NCBI RefSeq assembly: GCF_003316845.1
Contig: NZ_QMIK01000005.1
Coordinates: forward strand, 1-64,000
DNA from: Cognataquiflexum aquatile
GTDB lineage: Bacteria > Bacteroidota > Bacteroidia > Cytophagales > Cyclobacteriaceae
Direction of reading: 5' to 3'
DNA: 64,000 nt
The translations under genes and the position numbers were made by a program. The notes under the pieces are model-generated. The model did no database searches, was not told where the DNA came from, and worked only from the letters and a program-made list of their open reading frames with translations. How positions within the stretch are numbered: the first letter of the stretch is position 1; every line of letters begins with the position of its first letter. Of this stretch, positions 15,440-24,981 are shown in pieces.

Positions 15440-18226
15440 ATGAAAAGAAATTTTATAAAGGTCTTTAGCGGGCTTTTGCCTGTTCTATTTGGACTCCATT
15501 TTTCAGCTGTTCAGGCACAGGAAGTAAAACCCACCACGGCCAAAGAAATGAAAGAAGCCGTTTCTGTGCATCAGGAAATGCTTTCTAATTCACCTTTTAG
15601 AAATTATCCTGCCCGAAATATCGGACCTACCAACATGAGTGGGAGGATTGTGGACATTGAGGTAAGCAATGACTTCAAAACCTATTATGTCGCCGCCGCA
15701 TCCGGGGGAGTCTGGAAAACTACTGACAATGGCCAATCATTCAAACCTTTGTTTGACCATCAAGGTGCTTTGGGAATCGGGGATATGGACATTTCACCTT
15801 CCAACAACAATATCATTTGGGTGGGCACAGGAGAAAACAACTCAAGCAGGTCCACCTATGCAGGCTCGGGTGTTTACAAATCTAAAGATGGCGGGGTGAC
15901 CTGGGAATTTATGGGATTGCCGCATTCCCAGCATATCGGCCAGATTCAAATCCACCCTACCAACCCTGACATCGTGTGGGTTGCTTCCATGGGGTCCCTG
16001 TATTCCAAAAATGAAGAACGGGGAATCTACAAAACCAAAGACGGAGGCAAAACCTGGAAAAAAACGCTTTCCATCAATGACAATACCGGAGTCATCGACT
16101 TGAAATTCCATCCTACCAATCCAGATGTCATGTTGGCGGCATCTTGGGAAAGATTCAGACAGGCACATGATTTTATTGGAAACGGTGAAGGTTCAGCCAT
16201 CTGGCGATCAGAAGATGGAGGAGATTCATGGAAAAAATCTGTGACAGGCTTTCCCCAGGATGAATTTGTCGGGAGAATTGGTTTTGACTTTAGTCTGAGC
16301 AATCCTTCTGTAGTCTATGCCCTTCATGATTACCAAAAAATGCAGGAAAAGCCTGCAAGGCCAACACCGGCACAAACTTCGGAGGATTTGAAATTTGAAA
16401 ATTTCAAGACAATGACCGCTTCTGATGTGGAAAATATTGAGAATGAGAAACTCGAAAAATTCCTAAGAAGCAACCGATTTGCTACCAAATACGATGCAAA
16501 GACTGTAAAGAGTTTGGTAAAGACAGGAAAGATTACTCCTCTACAAATCGCCAATTATAATGGTTCAGGACAAGACGCCAATGCTTCCCTTTTCAATTCG
16601 GCTGTCATCGGCGCTGAAGTTTACCGTTCGAATGACTCAGGAAAAACATGGAAAAAAGTGAGTGAATCCAATCTTGACAGGTTGTACAACTCATACGGAT
16701 ATTATTTTGGAGAAATCAGGGTAAGTACCAAAGATGAAAATGAAATGTTCATTTTGGGCGTACCGCTTTTGGTTTCAAGAGACGGAGGAAAAAATTTCGC
16801 AAGAACAGACACAGTCGGTGATGTCCATTCTGACCATCAGTCCATGTGGATCAATCCAAACGATGCCAAGCATATTCTTTTAGGAACTGACGGGGGCATC
16901 TACAGTTCCTTTGGAGGAGGAGAAAGATGGAACCACCTCAATGACCAATTGACGATCAGCCAGTTTTATTCGGTCATGGTCGATGAAAAGACACCTTACA
17001 ATGTCTATGGCGGCATGCAGGACAATGGCGTTTGGTTCGGTGCCTCCACCAACAAACCCGAAGTGCCTTGGACTTCCCTCATGGGCGGTGACGGAATGGT
17101 GGTCGCCGTGGACACCAGATCCAATGATGTGGTCTACACAGGATTTCAGTTCGGAAATTACTTCAGGATCAATACCAAAACCGAAGAAAGAAAATTGGTT
17201 ACACCGGGACATGACATTGGAAGGGATCCAAACCGATGGAACTGGAGAACGCCTGCGATTCTCAGTAGCCACAATCAGGATATTTTCTATATGGGTTCGC
17301 AGTATGTTTACAGAAGCTTGGACAGGGGTGATACATGGGAAACCATCTCTCCGGATTTGACCAAAAACCAGAAAAGCGGAAATGTGCCTTTCGCCACACT
17401 TTCGGTAATTGAGGAATCTCCCCTCGAATTCGGAACTCTTTATGCCGGTTCGGATGATGGAAATATATGGGTCACAAAAGACCACGGGGACAGTTGGATA
17501 GATATCAGTAAAGGCCTTCCACAAAACAGGTGGGTCAGCAGCATCACCCCTTCACAATTTGCCGAAGGAACGGTTTATGTCACTTTGAATGGCTACCGCT
17601 ATGATGAATTTTCTGCATTTGTGTACAAAAGCTCGGATTATGGAAAGACATGGATTTCTGTCTCCGCCAATTTGCCGAAGGAAGCTGTCAATGTGATCAA
17701 GGAGGATCATACCAATCCAAATATCCTTTATTTGGGAACTGACCACGGATTATATGTATCTCTAAATGGAGGAAAAAACTATGAGCTGTTTCAGGGAAAT
17801 GTCCCTAATGTGGCCATCTATGACTTGGTAATCCAAAAAAGAGAAAATGACCTGGTCATCGGGTCACATGGCAGAAGTGTATTCATTGTAGATTTGGATC
17901 CGCTTCAGAAAGTTGCGCTTAATCCAACAGCTGAGGCCAAATTGCTTCGTGCTTCAGAAATCAGGATCAACCAAAGAAGATCACCTTGGGCTGAGGAACC
18001 GACCACCAAACCGAGTCAGTCTATCCTATACTTTGTAAATCAGTCAGGCCAAACTGATTTTGAAGTAAAAAATGAAAAGGGAGAAAGTCTGAAATCCTGG
18101 AGTGTAACTTCTTCCAAAGGCGTGAACTCCACAGGTTGGGAATACGGAAATATCGGAAAGGGGAAATACACCATCCTCATCAAGAAAAATTCAGGCACCG
18201 ATGAGTTGGTTTTTGAAATCAAATAA
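15440..18226 (+). CDS. Large exported BNR/sortilin (VPS10)-like beta-propeller protein
   Basis: About 928 residues with a type I signal peptide (FSAVQAQ). Many Asp-box/BNR motifs of form S-x-D-x-G-x-x-W are visible: KTTDNGQSF, KSKDGGVTWEF, KTKDGGKTWKK, RSEDGGDSWKK, RSNDSGKTWKK, RSLDRGDTWET, VTKDHGDSWID, KSSDYGKTWIS. These build one or two large propellers. Such proteins are often annotated as glycosyl hydrolase BNR-repeat or VPS10 proteins, but no glycosidase active site can be read. An Ig-like C-terminal part follows from about residue 840. It is monocistronic with a strong terminator. Confidence 0.87.
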   Translation: MKRNFIKVFSGLLPVLFGLHFSAVQAQEVKPTTAKEMKEAVSVHQEMLSNSPFRNYPARNIGPTNMSGRIVDIEVSNDFKTYYVAAASGGVWKTTDNGQSFKPLFDHQGALGIGDMDISPSNNNIIWVGTGENNSSRSTYAGSGVYKSKDGGVTWEFMGLPHSQHIGQIQIHPTNPDIVWVASMGSLYSKNEERGIYKTKDGGKTWKKTLSINDNTGVIDLKFHPTNPDVMLAASWERFRQAHDFIGNGEGSAIWRSEDGGDSWKKSVTGFPQDEFVGRIGFDFSLSNPSVVYALHDYQKMQEKPARPTPAQTSEDLKFENFKTMTASDVENIENEKLEKFLRSNRFATKYDAKTVKSLVKTGKITPLQIANYNGSGQDANASLFNSAVIGAEVYRSNDSGKTWKKVSESNLDRLYNSYGYYFGEIRVSTKDENEMFILGVPLLVSRDGGKNFARTDTVGDVHSDHQSMWINPNDAKHILLGTDGGIYSSFGGGERWNHLNDQLTISQFYSVMVDEKTPYNVYGGMQDNGVWFGASTNKPEVPWTSLMGGDGMVVAVDTRSNDVVYTGFQFGNYFRINTKTEERKLVTPGHDIGRDPNRWNWRTPAILSSHNQDIFYMGSQYVYRSLDRGDTWETISPDLTKNQKSGNVPFATLSVIEESPLEFGTLYAGSDDGNIWVTKDHGDSWIDISKGLPQNRWVSSITPSQFAEGTVYVTLNGYRYDEFSAFVYKSSDYGKTWISVSANLPKEAVNVIKEDHTNPNILYLGTDHGLYVSLNGGKNYELFQGNVPNVAIYDLVIQKRENDLVIGSHGRSVFIVDLDPLQKVALNPTAEAKLLRASEIRINQRRSPWAEEPTTKPSQSILYFVNQSGQTDFEVKNEKGESLKSWSVTSSKGVNSTGWEYGNIGKGKYTILIKKNSGTDELVFEIK

Positions 18227-18230
18227 TACC

Positions 18231-18263
18231 AAAGAGGTCCGGAATTTCGGACCTCTTTTTTTT
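18231..18263 (+). terminator. Intrinsic terminator of the BNR protein gene
   Basis: AAAGAGGTCCG (18231-18241) pairs with CGGACCTCTTT (18248-18258), followed by T to 18263. It separates two convergent genes and overlaps the stop of the minus-strand gene. Confidence 0.92.
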
Positions 18264-18852
18264 AGAAGAACCTGAAACCAGCCGATAAAATGATTTGATT
18301 TTGGCGTTGATCAGTTTGAAATGCAGTAGAACTTTTTGACATTTTGCTTAGGGAACTTTCGTACTTGAGGTCAAAAATCAAATTGCCCAGATCCAAACCC
18401 AAACCAGCCTGATAGCCAAAAGTGGAAGTTTTATAATCCACTTCCACAGGTACATTCAGCGCATCTTCGATTTTATAATCGACCAAAATAGAAGCAATCG
18501 GTCCGGCCTGCACCCTTAGGAATTTTAAAAATTTCAATCCAAACATAACGGGAATATCCAGTCTGTTGAAACTGGCATTAAAATCGGTCTGTACGCCGTT
18601 ATCATCCGTTTTTATTACAGAACCTCCCGTACTTGTAAAAAGAAGCTCCGGTTGCATAAAAATTGAGCTTCCTCCCATTCGGACAAAAAGCCCCAGATGA
18701 TATCCAAAATCATTGTCTCCGGTTTGAAAATCCTCGCCGTTCACGTGAATGTTTGCAGTAGAAATGCCCGCTTTGGGGCCTATGGAAAAATCCTGTCCCT
18801 GAACGCTGAAGCTCAGGATGATGGCGGAAATTAGAAATAGGAAGTGTTTCAT
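18262..18852 (-). CDS. Porin-family outer-membrane beta-barrel protein
   Basis: A 196-residue protein with a signal peptide (SFSVQGQ) and the pattern of the Bacteroidota outer-membrane beta-barrel family: IGPKAGISTANI, GYHLGLFVRMGGSSIFMQPELLFTSTGG, LDIPVMFGLKFLKFLRVQAGPIASILV, FGYQAGLGLDLGNLIFDLKYE, and a terminal IILSAGFRFF ending in Phe. It likely forms an 8-stranded barrel. Its ligand is unknown. Confidence 0.87.
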   Translation of the reverse strand: MKHFLFLISAIILSFSVQGQDFSIGPKAGISTANIHVNGEDFQTGDNDFGYHLGLFVRMGGSSIFMQPELLFTSTGGSVIKTDDNGVQTDFNASFNRLDIPVMFGLKFLKFLRVQAGPIASILVDYKIEDALNVPVEVDYKTSTFGYQAGLGLDLGNLIFDLKYESSLSKMSKSSTAFQTDQRQNQIILSAGFRFF

Positions 18853-19013
18853 TTTCTTTAAGGGTTTAAGTTGTCATTTATTTAACGCGGTAAAAAGAGG
18901 ATATTGCCAAAAAAATAGAGTTTTTGCTGATTTCTGGACGCAAATATGCCTTTCGGAATTTCAAAATCAAAAAATTGAAGCCTTCAAATTGATCTTTTGA
19001 GCCATAAAGCAAA

Positions 19014-19385
19014 TTAAGAAGCCCTGTCCAAGACAAACTGATTTGCAATATTATAGAGCTCGGTGTAATCCATTGGTTTGGGTAATAACCTGTCAAAAGG
19101 AATCACCGCAATGCTTCTGAAATAATCAATGTCTCCTGCAGTGAATCCAATAATCGGAATTTGGCCGGTTTTGTCCCTTTGCTTGATTTCTGCAAGGAGT
19201 TCAATTCCATCCATCTCAGGCATCATGATATCAGTAATGACGATGTTAATACCCTCATCATTGATGAAGATATCAAGGGCTTCAAGACCATTTACAGCAG
19301 TAACCACGACGTTGTTTCTACGTTCGAATAATTTTTGGAGAATCAGCCTGTTTATGGCATCATCATCCACTACCAAGACTTTCAT
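19014..19385 (-). CDS. Single-domain CheY-like response regulator
   Basis: A 123-residue receiver domain with no output domain. Acidic pair D8/D9, phosphoacceptor D52 (ITDIMMPEMDG), T82 (GFTAG) and K103 (LPKP) are all present. It probably relays phosphate from a hybrid kinase encoded elsewhere, as no histidine kinase is nearby. The 160-bp upstream of the next minus-strand gene and the 130-bp downstream of the symporter suggest it is independent. Confidence 0.92.
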   Translation of the reverse strand: MKVLVVDDDAINRLILQKLFERRNNVVVTAVNGLEALDIFINDEGINIVITDIMMPEMDGIELLAEIKQRDKTGQIPIIGFTAGDIDYFRSIAVIPFDRLLPKPMDYTELYNIANQFVLDRAS

Positions 19386-19469
19386 ACTAATAATGGGAAG
19401 AAAATTGGATCTGTTTGGGGATTTTTAAAATTACATTAATTTTTATTTAAAAAGCAAAAAATATTATTC

Positions 19470-19500
19470 AAAAAAAAAGGGCCGAACCGGCCCTTTTTAA
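19470..19500 (-). terminator. Intrinsic terminator at the end of the eight-gene operon
   Basis: On the minus strand an AAAGGGCCG...CGGCCCTTT hairpin with a 3-nt loop is followed by a long T-run. It ends the run of genes starting at 27336. Confidence 0.92.
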
Positions 19501-19519
19501 AATTCCAAGAAAACAACTT

Positions 19520-20911
19520 TCAATGACCTTTTTGGGCCTCGCCAAATACTCCCAACAAATCAAGCAACACAATCGCAATGACTATTGGGCAAACCCATTT
19601 GATAAAAAACATCCAAACTGTCCTAAAACCACCCTTGAAAATTGGTGCCCCTATGCTTATTTCATCAGCAAAAACAGAAAGTTTTTTAGCCCAACCAGTA
19701 TACAAGCTCAACATCAAACAGATAAAAATTACTGCTACTGTTCCAAAAATAAAATCCATTATATCAAAGAAACCAACCTTGGTGTTTCCCAGAAACGAAA
19801 GGGTAATACTGTTGAAGGCATTTCCTTCAATTGAAGAAAGCGCCGAGGGGATAGAAAGTAACATTGCAGCAAGACCAATTATCCATGCAGCTTTTTTTCT
19901 GCTCCATTTTCTTTCATCTATCAAGTAGGCAACAGGTACTTCCAACATTGAAATGGTAGAGGTGAGTGCCGCAATCATCAACAAAAAGAAAAACAAACCA
20001 CCAATAATATTTCCACCGGGCATCGCATCAAACACCATTGGTAATACCTCAAAAACCAAAGCAGGCCCTGACGTGGACGGATCTTTTCCAGGAAGCAAGG
20101 CAAACATGGCAGGAAATACCATCAAACCTCCTAATAGGGCAACCGTTGTGTCCATTCCTGCAATCCACCCTGAAGAGGCTATAATATTTCCGTTTTTGGG
20201 CAAATAAGAACCGAAGGTAATCATCAAACCCCATCCCACGGACATGGAAAAGAAAGCCTGTCCCAATGCCTGCAGAACTACTTTAGAGTTGATTTTAGAG
20301 AAATCAGGATTCAGATAATAATCGATACCTGCACCGGCACCTTCCAAGGTCACGCTTCTTCCGGCAATAAAAATTACTATAATCAATAACAATGGCATTA
20401 ATATCGTGGATGCTTTCTCAATACCGCCTGATACTCCTCCTAATACAATACCTATTGTCATCAAAATAAAGACAAAAGTCAATGGGATCACATACATGGG
20501 AGTCTTTTGAAATTCTTTAAATTCAACAGGAACATTAAATATTTCTGTGAAAATATAACCCAAAGTCCACCCTGCAATCACTGAATAATAACTTAAAACA
20601 AAAAAACAAACCATAACGCAAAGCACCCCAGCCAATTGCCAGAATCTATTACCACCTGTTTCCCTGATTGCTCCGATCGGGTTTTTTCTTGAAACCCTTC
20701 CCAAGGAAATTTCATTGAATAACAACGGTAGACCGATTAACAGCACACATAAAATATATACAAAGACAAAAGCACCTCCTCCATTTTCGCTGGTCAGGTA
20801 GGGAAATCTCCAAATGTTGCCCAATCCTACCGCAGAACCGGCAGCAGCCATTATAAAGCCAAAACTTGAGCCGAATTGACCCCTTGCCGGATCATCTGTT
20901 TTAATCGCCAT
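19520..20911 (-). CDS. Sodium-dependent transporter of the neurotransmitter:sodium symporter family
   Basis: A 463-residue multi-span membrane protein. The first segment has GFIMAAAGSAVGLGNIWRFPYL, the NSS signature around the Na+ and substrate sites (compare LeuT). About 11-12 hydrophobic segments follow, including GQAFFSMSVGWGLMITFGSY, the conserved TM6 region. It likely imports an amino acid with Na+. It is the last gene of a tightly packed minus-strand run, 39 nt after the SDR gene. Confidence 0.93.
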   Translation of the reverse strand: MAIKTDDPARGQFGSSFGFIMAAAGSAVGLGNIWRFPYLTSENGGGAFVFVYILCVLLIGLPLLFNEISLGRVSRKNPIGAIRETGGNRFWQLAGVLCVMVCFFVLSYYSVIAGWTLGYIFTEIFNVPVEFKEFQKTPMYVIPLTFVFILMTIGIVLGGVSGGIEKASTILMPLLLIIVIFIAGRSVTLEGAGAGIDYYLNPDFSKINSKVVLQALGQAFFSMSVGWGLMITFGSYLPKNGNIIASSGWIAGMDTTVALLGGLMVFPAMFALLPGKDPSTSGPALVFEVLPMVFDAMPGGNIIGGLFFFLLMIAALTSTISMLEVPVAYLIDERKWSRKKAAWIIGLAAMLLSIPSALSSIEGNAFNSITLSFLGNTKVGFFDIMDFIFGTVAVIFICLMLSLYTGWAKKLSVFADEISIGAPIFKGGFRTVWMFFIKWVCPIVIAIVLLDLLGVFGEAQKGH

Positions 20912-20950
20912 AGTTTATCAATTAATTGTGTTTAGATGAATTTTTTAAGG

Positions 20951-21889
20951 TTAAGAATCGGCTAATTTAAGTTGTTTTGCCAAAATACCAATTCCAGCCA
21001 AAAAAGATTTGGGGGAATACCCAAGTTCCTTCTTTGCCTTGTCAATAATGAATCCTGTCCTAGGTGGGCGCTTGGCAGGCTGTGTAAAAAGTGTCGAATC
21101 TGACATCGTAATCAGGTTTTTGTCAAGTCTGAAATATTCTGCAGATTGGATAGCCATGTCATAAGGTGTCAAAAAATCAGCCCCGGAAATATTGAAAATC
21201 CCCGTTGCTCCTTTTTTCATGATTAAAATACAACCTTCCGCAAGGTCTTCGGCCAAGGTCGGCGTCCTCCATTGGTCATTGACGACCTTAATGGTTTTGC
21301 CTTCTTCCAGGGATTTTTTTACCCAAAGAATGATATTTGACCGGCTCATATCCTGTGCGATACCATATACCAAAACCGTCCTAACGATAGCCCATCGGAT
21401 CTTAGAAGCAAACAAAAGATTTTCCGCCTCCATTTTGGTCACACCATAATAATTGACCGGGTTTGGTAGGGCTTCTTCGGTATAAGGCCCATCTTCCCCA
21501 TCAAAAATAAAGTCAGTAGAAAGATGGATCAGGTGGGTATCATATTTCTCACAGGCCTCTATCAGGTACCTGACCGCCTCCACATTCAAAATCCTACATC
21601 CTTCCCTGTCTTTTTCACAGTCATCGACCTGAGTCATAGCCGCTGTATGGATCACACTGTCAGGTTTTGTGACTGAAAAAACAGCCATTACCTGATCTCT
21701 GTCTGTGATATCAAGCTCCATCCACGAGTAACTTCCTTCCCAGCTTTCCGGCAATCTTGATGCGCCTTTTCCTGTTCCGATAAGCTCCACGTTCTCATCA
21801 TTTCTCAAAAACCCAATCAGCTTCTGACCAAGCAAGCCATTGGCACCGGTTACCAATACTGTTTTTTTCAATCCTGATTCAATAGACAT
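20951..21889 (-). CDS. NAD(P)-dependent epimerase/reductase (RmlD/dTDP-4-dehydrorhamnose reductase-like)
   Basis: A 312-residue extended SDR: TGANGLLGQ (14-22) binds the nucleotide, HTAAMTQVDDCE and HLSTDFIFDG are RmlD-like, and the catalytic Y148-x3-K152 is present (YYGVTK). C-terminal NDQWRTPTLAEDLA also fits the RmlD family. Without other rhamnose genes nearby, the substrate is uncertain; it may instead be a general sugar-nucleotide reductase. It overlaps the upstream cyclophilin gene by 11 nt. Confidence 0.85.
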   Translation of the reverse strand: MSIESGLKKTVLVTGANGLLGQKLIGFLRNDENVELIGTGKGASRLPESWEGSYSWMELDITDRDQVMAVFSVTKPDSVIHTAAMTQVDDCEKDREGCRILNVEAVRYLIEACEKYDTHLIHLSTDFIFDGEDGPYTEEALPNPVNYYGVTKMEAENLLFASKIRWAIVRTVLVYGIAQDMSRSNIILWVKKSLEEGKTIKVVNDQWRTPTLAEDLAEGCILIMKKGATGIFNISGADFLTPYDMAIQSAEYFRLDKNLITMSDSTLFTQPAKRPPRTGFIIDKAKKELGYSPKSFLAGIGILAKQLKLADS

Positions 21890-22712
21890 AGCCGAACTCT
21901 TTGGTGATTTTAGATTTTGAAATCAACTCAACTGTGACAATCATAAAAATGGGCTCAAGTGGTTTGCTCCTCTCTCCTGTTGGTACCTTTGCAATTTTCT
22001 CCATAACATCAAGTCCCTTGATCACTTCTCCAAAGACGGTGTATTCTCCATCCAAATGGGGTGCACCTCCGATAGTGGTGTAGGTTTGAATCTGTTCAGG
22101 CGTCATCGGAATTTCTAAATCCAAATTGTAAAAAGCTTCCAGATTGGCCTTTTCGGAAAGCATCCGTTGGGTCAGACTGTCAAACTGTTGAGATTGATAA
22201 AGTCTGGCATACTCTTCTTTCAAAGCGACATTGCTTCCCAATTGGATGTATTTGAAATAGGTCTCTGACAAAAGCTCCATGTCTGTCACCAATTCATCAG
22301 GGGCGTAGGTTTTGCCTTGAATAATATAAAACTGCGAACCGCTAGATCTCTTTTCAGGATTGACATTATCCCCCATCCTTGCAGCAGCGATCATTCCTTT
22401 CTTATGGATCAATCCGGGTACAATCTCCGCTTCCACGGTTGGCCAAGTATCGGGAGGAAGCTTTTCTTTGGTGAAAACATCCCCACCCTGAATCATAAAA
22501 TCTTTGATAATTCTGTGGAATTCGGTCGAATCGAATCTTCCTGCTTCCGCCAGGTCAATAAAATTCTGCTTATGTTTTGGGGTTTGATCAAACAAAACCG
22601 CATACATATCTCCATGCTTTGTCTGGATTTTGATGACATAATCCTTCTCGACCGAACAGGCGAAAAGCAATGCAGTCAATAGTACAAAAGGGATAAAACT
22701 CAGTCTTTTCAT
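21879..22712 (-). CDS. Cyclophilin-type peptidyl-prolyl isomerase lipoprotein
   Basis: A 277-residue lipoprotein (lipobox LLFAC) with a cyclophilin core: FHRIIKDFMIQGGD, GSQFYIIQG, and YTVFGEVIKGLDVMEKIA. A helical insertion of about 90 residues separates the QFYI strand from the FGEV strand, an arrangement common in Bacteroidota homologues. It is predicted to catalyse proline isomerisation at the envelope. It is coupled to hemC (ATGA overlap) and to the SDR gene. Confidence 0.9.
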   Translation of the reverse strand: MKRLSFIPFVLLTALLFACSVEKDYVIKIQTKHGDMYAVLFDQTPKHKQNFIDLAEAGRFDSTEFHRIIKDFMIQGGDVFTKEKLPPDTWPTVEAEIVPGLIHKKGMIAAARMGDNVNPEKRSSGSQFYIIQGKTYAPDELVTDMELLSETYFKYIQLGSNVALKEEYARLYQSQQFDSLTQRMLSEKANLEAFYNLDLEIPMTPEQIQTYTTIGGAPHLDGEYTVFGEVIKGLDVMEKIAKVPTGERSKPLEPIFMIVTVELISKSKITKEFGYVY

Positions 22713-23647
22713 TTTTTCAGATCTGATTTGATTTCTTTTAAAATGTCATCGCCCCCGCTTCCCAACACAAGTTTGGCCAATTCTTTTCCCAACTCTTCAG
22801 CCTGAGATGCTGGTCCTGATACATGGTGAATAATCCTTTTGGCACCATCCAGGGAAACAATTCCACCCTTGAGAAGGAGTTTGTCAGCCTGATTTTCTGC
22901 CAAAGCAAAAACAGGAATACTGCAGCCTCCCTCCAATACCCGGAGATATGCCCTTTCTGCAAGCAACCTATATCCGGTCTCTTCATGGTGACAGGCTTCA
23001 ACAATTTTGGATTTCAGTGTTGGATCAAGATTCACAGAAGATTCTATAGCAACAGAACCCTGACCGACGGCCGGGGTAAATTCCTCCAATGAAAGTTCGT
23101 GGCGGATCATCTCGTCGTATCCCATCCTGTGCGCTCCTGCATAGGCAAGTAATAAAGCATCACACAGTCCGGCTTCCATTTTGGCAATTCTGGTCTGTAG
23201 ATTTCCCCTGACTTCCACGGTTTTTATATGAGGATAAAAATGCTTCAGCGTAGCTACTCTCCTTGTGGAGGATGTTCCCAAAAGTAGGGGTTTTTCAGGG
23301 TTGGAATAGTCAATATCTATCTGATGGCTTAGGATGATGTCATTTTCTTTTTCCCTTTCGGTAAAAGCGATGATTTCAAATCCCTCCGGCAGTTTGGACT
23401 GCATGTCTTTGGCACTGTGGACGGCAATATCAATGGCACCGGTGGAAAGTTGCTCTTCCAACTCCTCGGTAAAAACTCCTTTGCTGCCGATTTTGGCAAT
23501 GGACACATCCAGTATTTTGTCACCTTTGGTATCAATAAGGACGATCTCAGTTTCCAGACCTTTTGCATGGAGAAGGTCAGCGATATGATACGCCTGCCAA
23601 AGGGCCAATTTGCTTCCCCTAGTGCCTATCCTGATCGGTTTGCTCAT
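22709..23647 (-). CDS. hemC: Hydroxymethylbilane synthase (porphobilinogen deaminase)
   Basis: A 312-residue enzyme joining four porphobilinogens to hydroxymethylbilane in heme and cobalamin biosynthesis. It has [15 protein letters not shown] at the N-terminus, HSAKDMQ with catalytic Asp 81, LLGTSSTRR and C242 in [11 protein letters not shown] for the dipyrromethane cofactor. Length matches the family. It sits within a coupled run after rimK; hemE is separate at 42073. Confidence 0.95.
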   Translation of the reverse strand: MSKPIRIGTRGSKLALWQAYHIADLLHAKGLETEIVLIDTKGDKILDVSIAKIGSKGVFTEELEEQLSTGAIDIAVHSAKDMQSKLPEGFEIIAFTEREKENDIILSHQIDIDYSNPEKPLLLGTSSTRRVATLKHFYPHIKTVEVRGNLQTRIAKMEAGLCDALLLAYAGAHRMGYDEMIRHELSLEEFTPAVGQGSVAIESSVNLDPTLKSKIVEACHHEETGYRLLAERAYLRVLEGGCSIPVFALAENQADKLLLKGGIVSLDGAKRIIHHVSGPASQAEELGKELAKLVLGSGGDDILKEIKSDLKK

Positions 23648-24551
23648 TCTTGCTTTTCTTTTTGTTTATTTTCTTCTCCACTGCTTCTTCTATGAATTTG
23701 ACAATCTCCCCGGCTATATTCACACCTGTCGCCTCCTCTATTCCTTCCAAACCCGGCGAACTGTTGACTTCCAATATCAGCGGACCTCTGTCAGACTGCA
23801 ACATATCCACTCCTGCGATATCCAAGCCCAACGCTTTGGCTGCACTCAGTGCAGCAGCTTTCTCTTCTTTGGACAATTTGATCACTGTTGCAATTCCTCC
23901 TCTGTGGAGATTGGACCGGAATTCTCCTTCTGCACCCTGTCTCTTCATGGCACCGACGACTTTACCGTTGACGACAAATGCCCGGATATCAGCTCCTTTT
24001 GCTTCTTTGATAAATTCCTGCACGATGATCCTGGCTTTCAGTCCATGGAAAGCCTCAATGACAGATTGTCCGGCCTTTTTTGTTTCGGCCAAAACCACAC
24101 CGAGTCCCTGGGTTCCTTCCAATAGCTTGATGATGAGCGGTGCTCCGCCGACCCTTTCGATCAGGGCTTTTTCACCGCCTTTGGAAAAATTGGTAAAAGC
24201 CGTCTTGGGCATCCCCAGACCTGCCTTGGACAGAATCTGAAGGCTTCTGAGCTTGTCCCTGCTCCTTACAATCGCCTGGGAGTCTACCGCAGAAAATACG
24301 CCCATCAACTCAAACTGACGGACTACGGCTGTTCCATAAAAGGTAACCGAAGCTCCGATTCTTGGGATAATTGCATCGACACCTTCCAATTTTTCACCTT
24401 TATAGATGATGTATGGTCCCTCCTGCTCAATGATCAGATCGCAAAGGGAATGGTCCACGACCAAAGCCTCATGCCCCGCAGCCCGGATGGCTTCTATCAA
24501 CCTTTTGGTAGAAAAAAGGTGTGGATTTCTGGAAAGTATTGCAATCTTCAT
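23619..24551 (-). CDS. rimK: RimK family alpha-L-glutamate ligase
   Basis: A 310-residue ATP-grasp ligase with [42 protein letters not shown], a nucleotide-binding strand [32 protein letters not shown], and [14 protein letters not shown] binding metal near the end. RimK adds glutamate to the C-terminus of ribosomal protein S6 in other bacteria. The C-terminus is long and Lys-rich. It overlaps hemC by 29 nt and the upstream rimB-like gene by 4 nt. Confidence 0.93.
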   Translation of the reverse strand: MKIAILSRNPHLFSTKRLIEAIRAAGHEALVVDHSLCDLIIEQEGPYIIYKGEKLEGVDAIIPRIGASVTFYGTAVVRQFELMGVFSAVDSQAIVRSRDKLRSLQILSKAGLGMPKTAFTNFSKGGEKALIERVGGAPLIIKLLEGTQGLGVVLAETKKAGQSVIEAFHGLKARIIVQEFIKEAKGADIRAFVVNGKVVGAMKRQGAEGEFRSNLHRGGIATVIKLSKEEKAAALSAAKALGLDIAGVDMLQSDRGPLILEVNSSPGLEGIEEATGVNIAGEIVKFIEEAVEKKINKKKSKNEQTDQDRH

Positions 24552-24979
24552 TTTTGTGATTTCTTTGACAGGTTTACAGAATCTACGTCCACTAAAAATC
24601 TCCCTCTTAACAATTTCCTTCCGATAAGTATCGGAATCTTCATTTTTGACCTGTCTGTGAGGGTAAATTCGGCATCAAATTCCTCCCCAAACATAACGAC
24701 TTTTGTATTCACTTTGTACCTGACTTCCGCCTGACCAAAGGAATTCTTTACCACCTTTTCGGTAAAATCTTCAGTCCGAATCACTTTGCTTTTATATTTT
24801 TTGTGCTTTGGAGAAAGTACTTTAAAATATAGCACCGGCACTGAATTTTCAATTTTCTCTTCGGCAAATTCACAATGGATAGCAGAAGTGTAGGCACCAG
24901 TGTCAGTTTTGGCGGTGACATTTTTCAACCCCCATTTTGGCAGGTGAATCTTTTCCCTTCTTCCGATTGTCTTTTTCAT
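24548..24979 (-). CDS. RimB-like retropepsin-fold protease (ATP-dependent zinc protease family)
   Basis: A 143-residue protein of PF05618. It has the aspartic-protease-like motif D26-T27-G28-A29 ([13 protein letters not shown]) and [10 protein letters not shown] with the conserved glycine-rich strand, then FLVDVDSV. In pseudomonads the rimABK operon encodes a similar protease that acts on RimK-modified S6. Here it directly precedes rimK with overlapping codons, supporting joint function in S6 glutamylation turnover. It starts 2 nt after holB. Confidence 0.85.
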   Translation of the reverse strand: MKKTIGRREKIHLPKWGLKNVTAKTDTGAYTSAIHCEFAEEKIENSVPVLYFKVLSPKHKKYKSKVIRTEDFTEKVVKNSFGQAEVRYKVNTKVVMFGEEFDAEFTLTDRSKMKIPILIGRKLLRGRFLVDVDSVNLSKKSQK

Positions 24980-24981
24980 GG

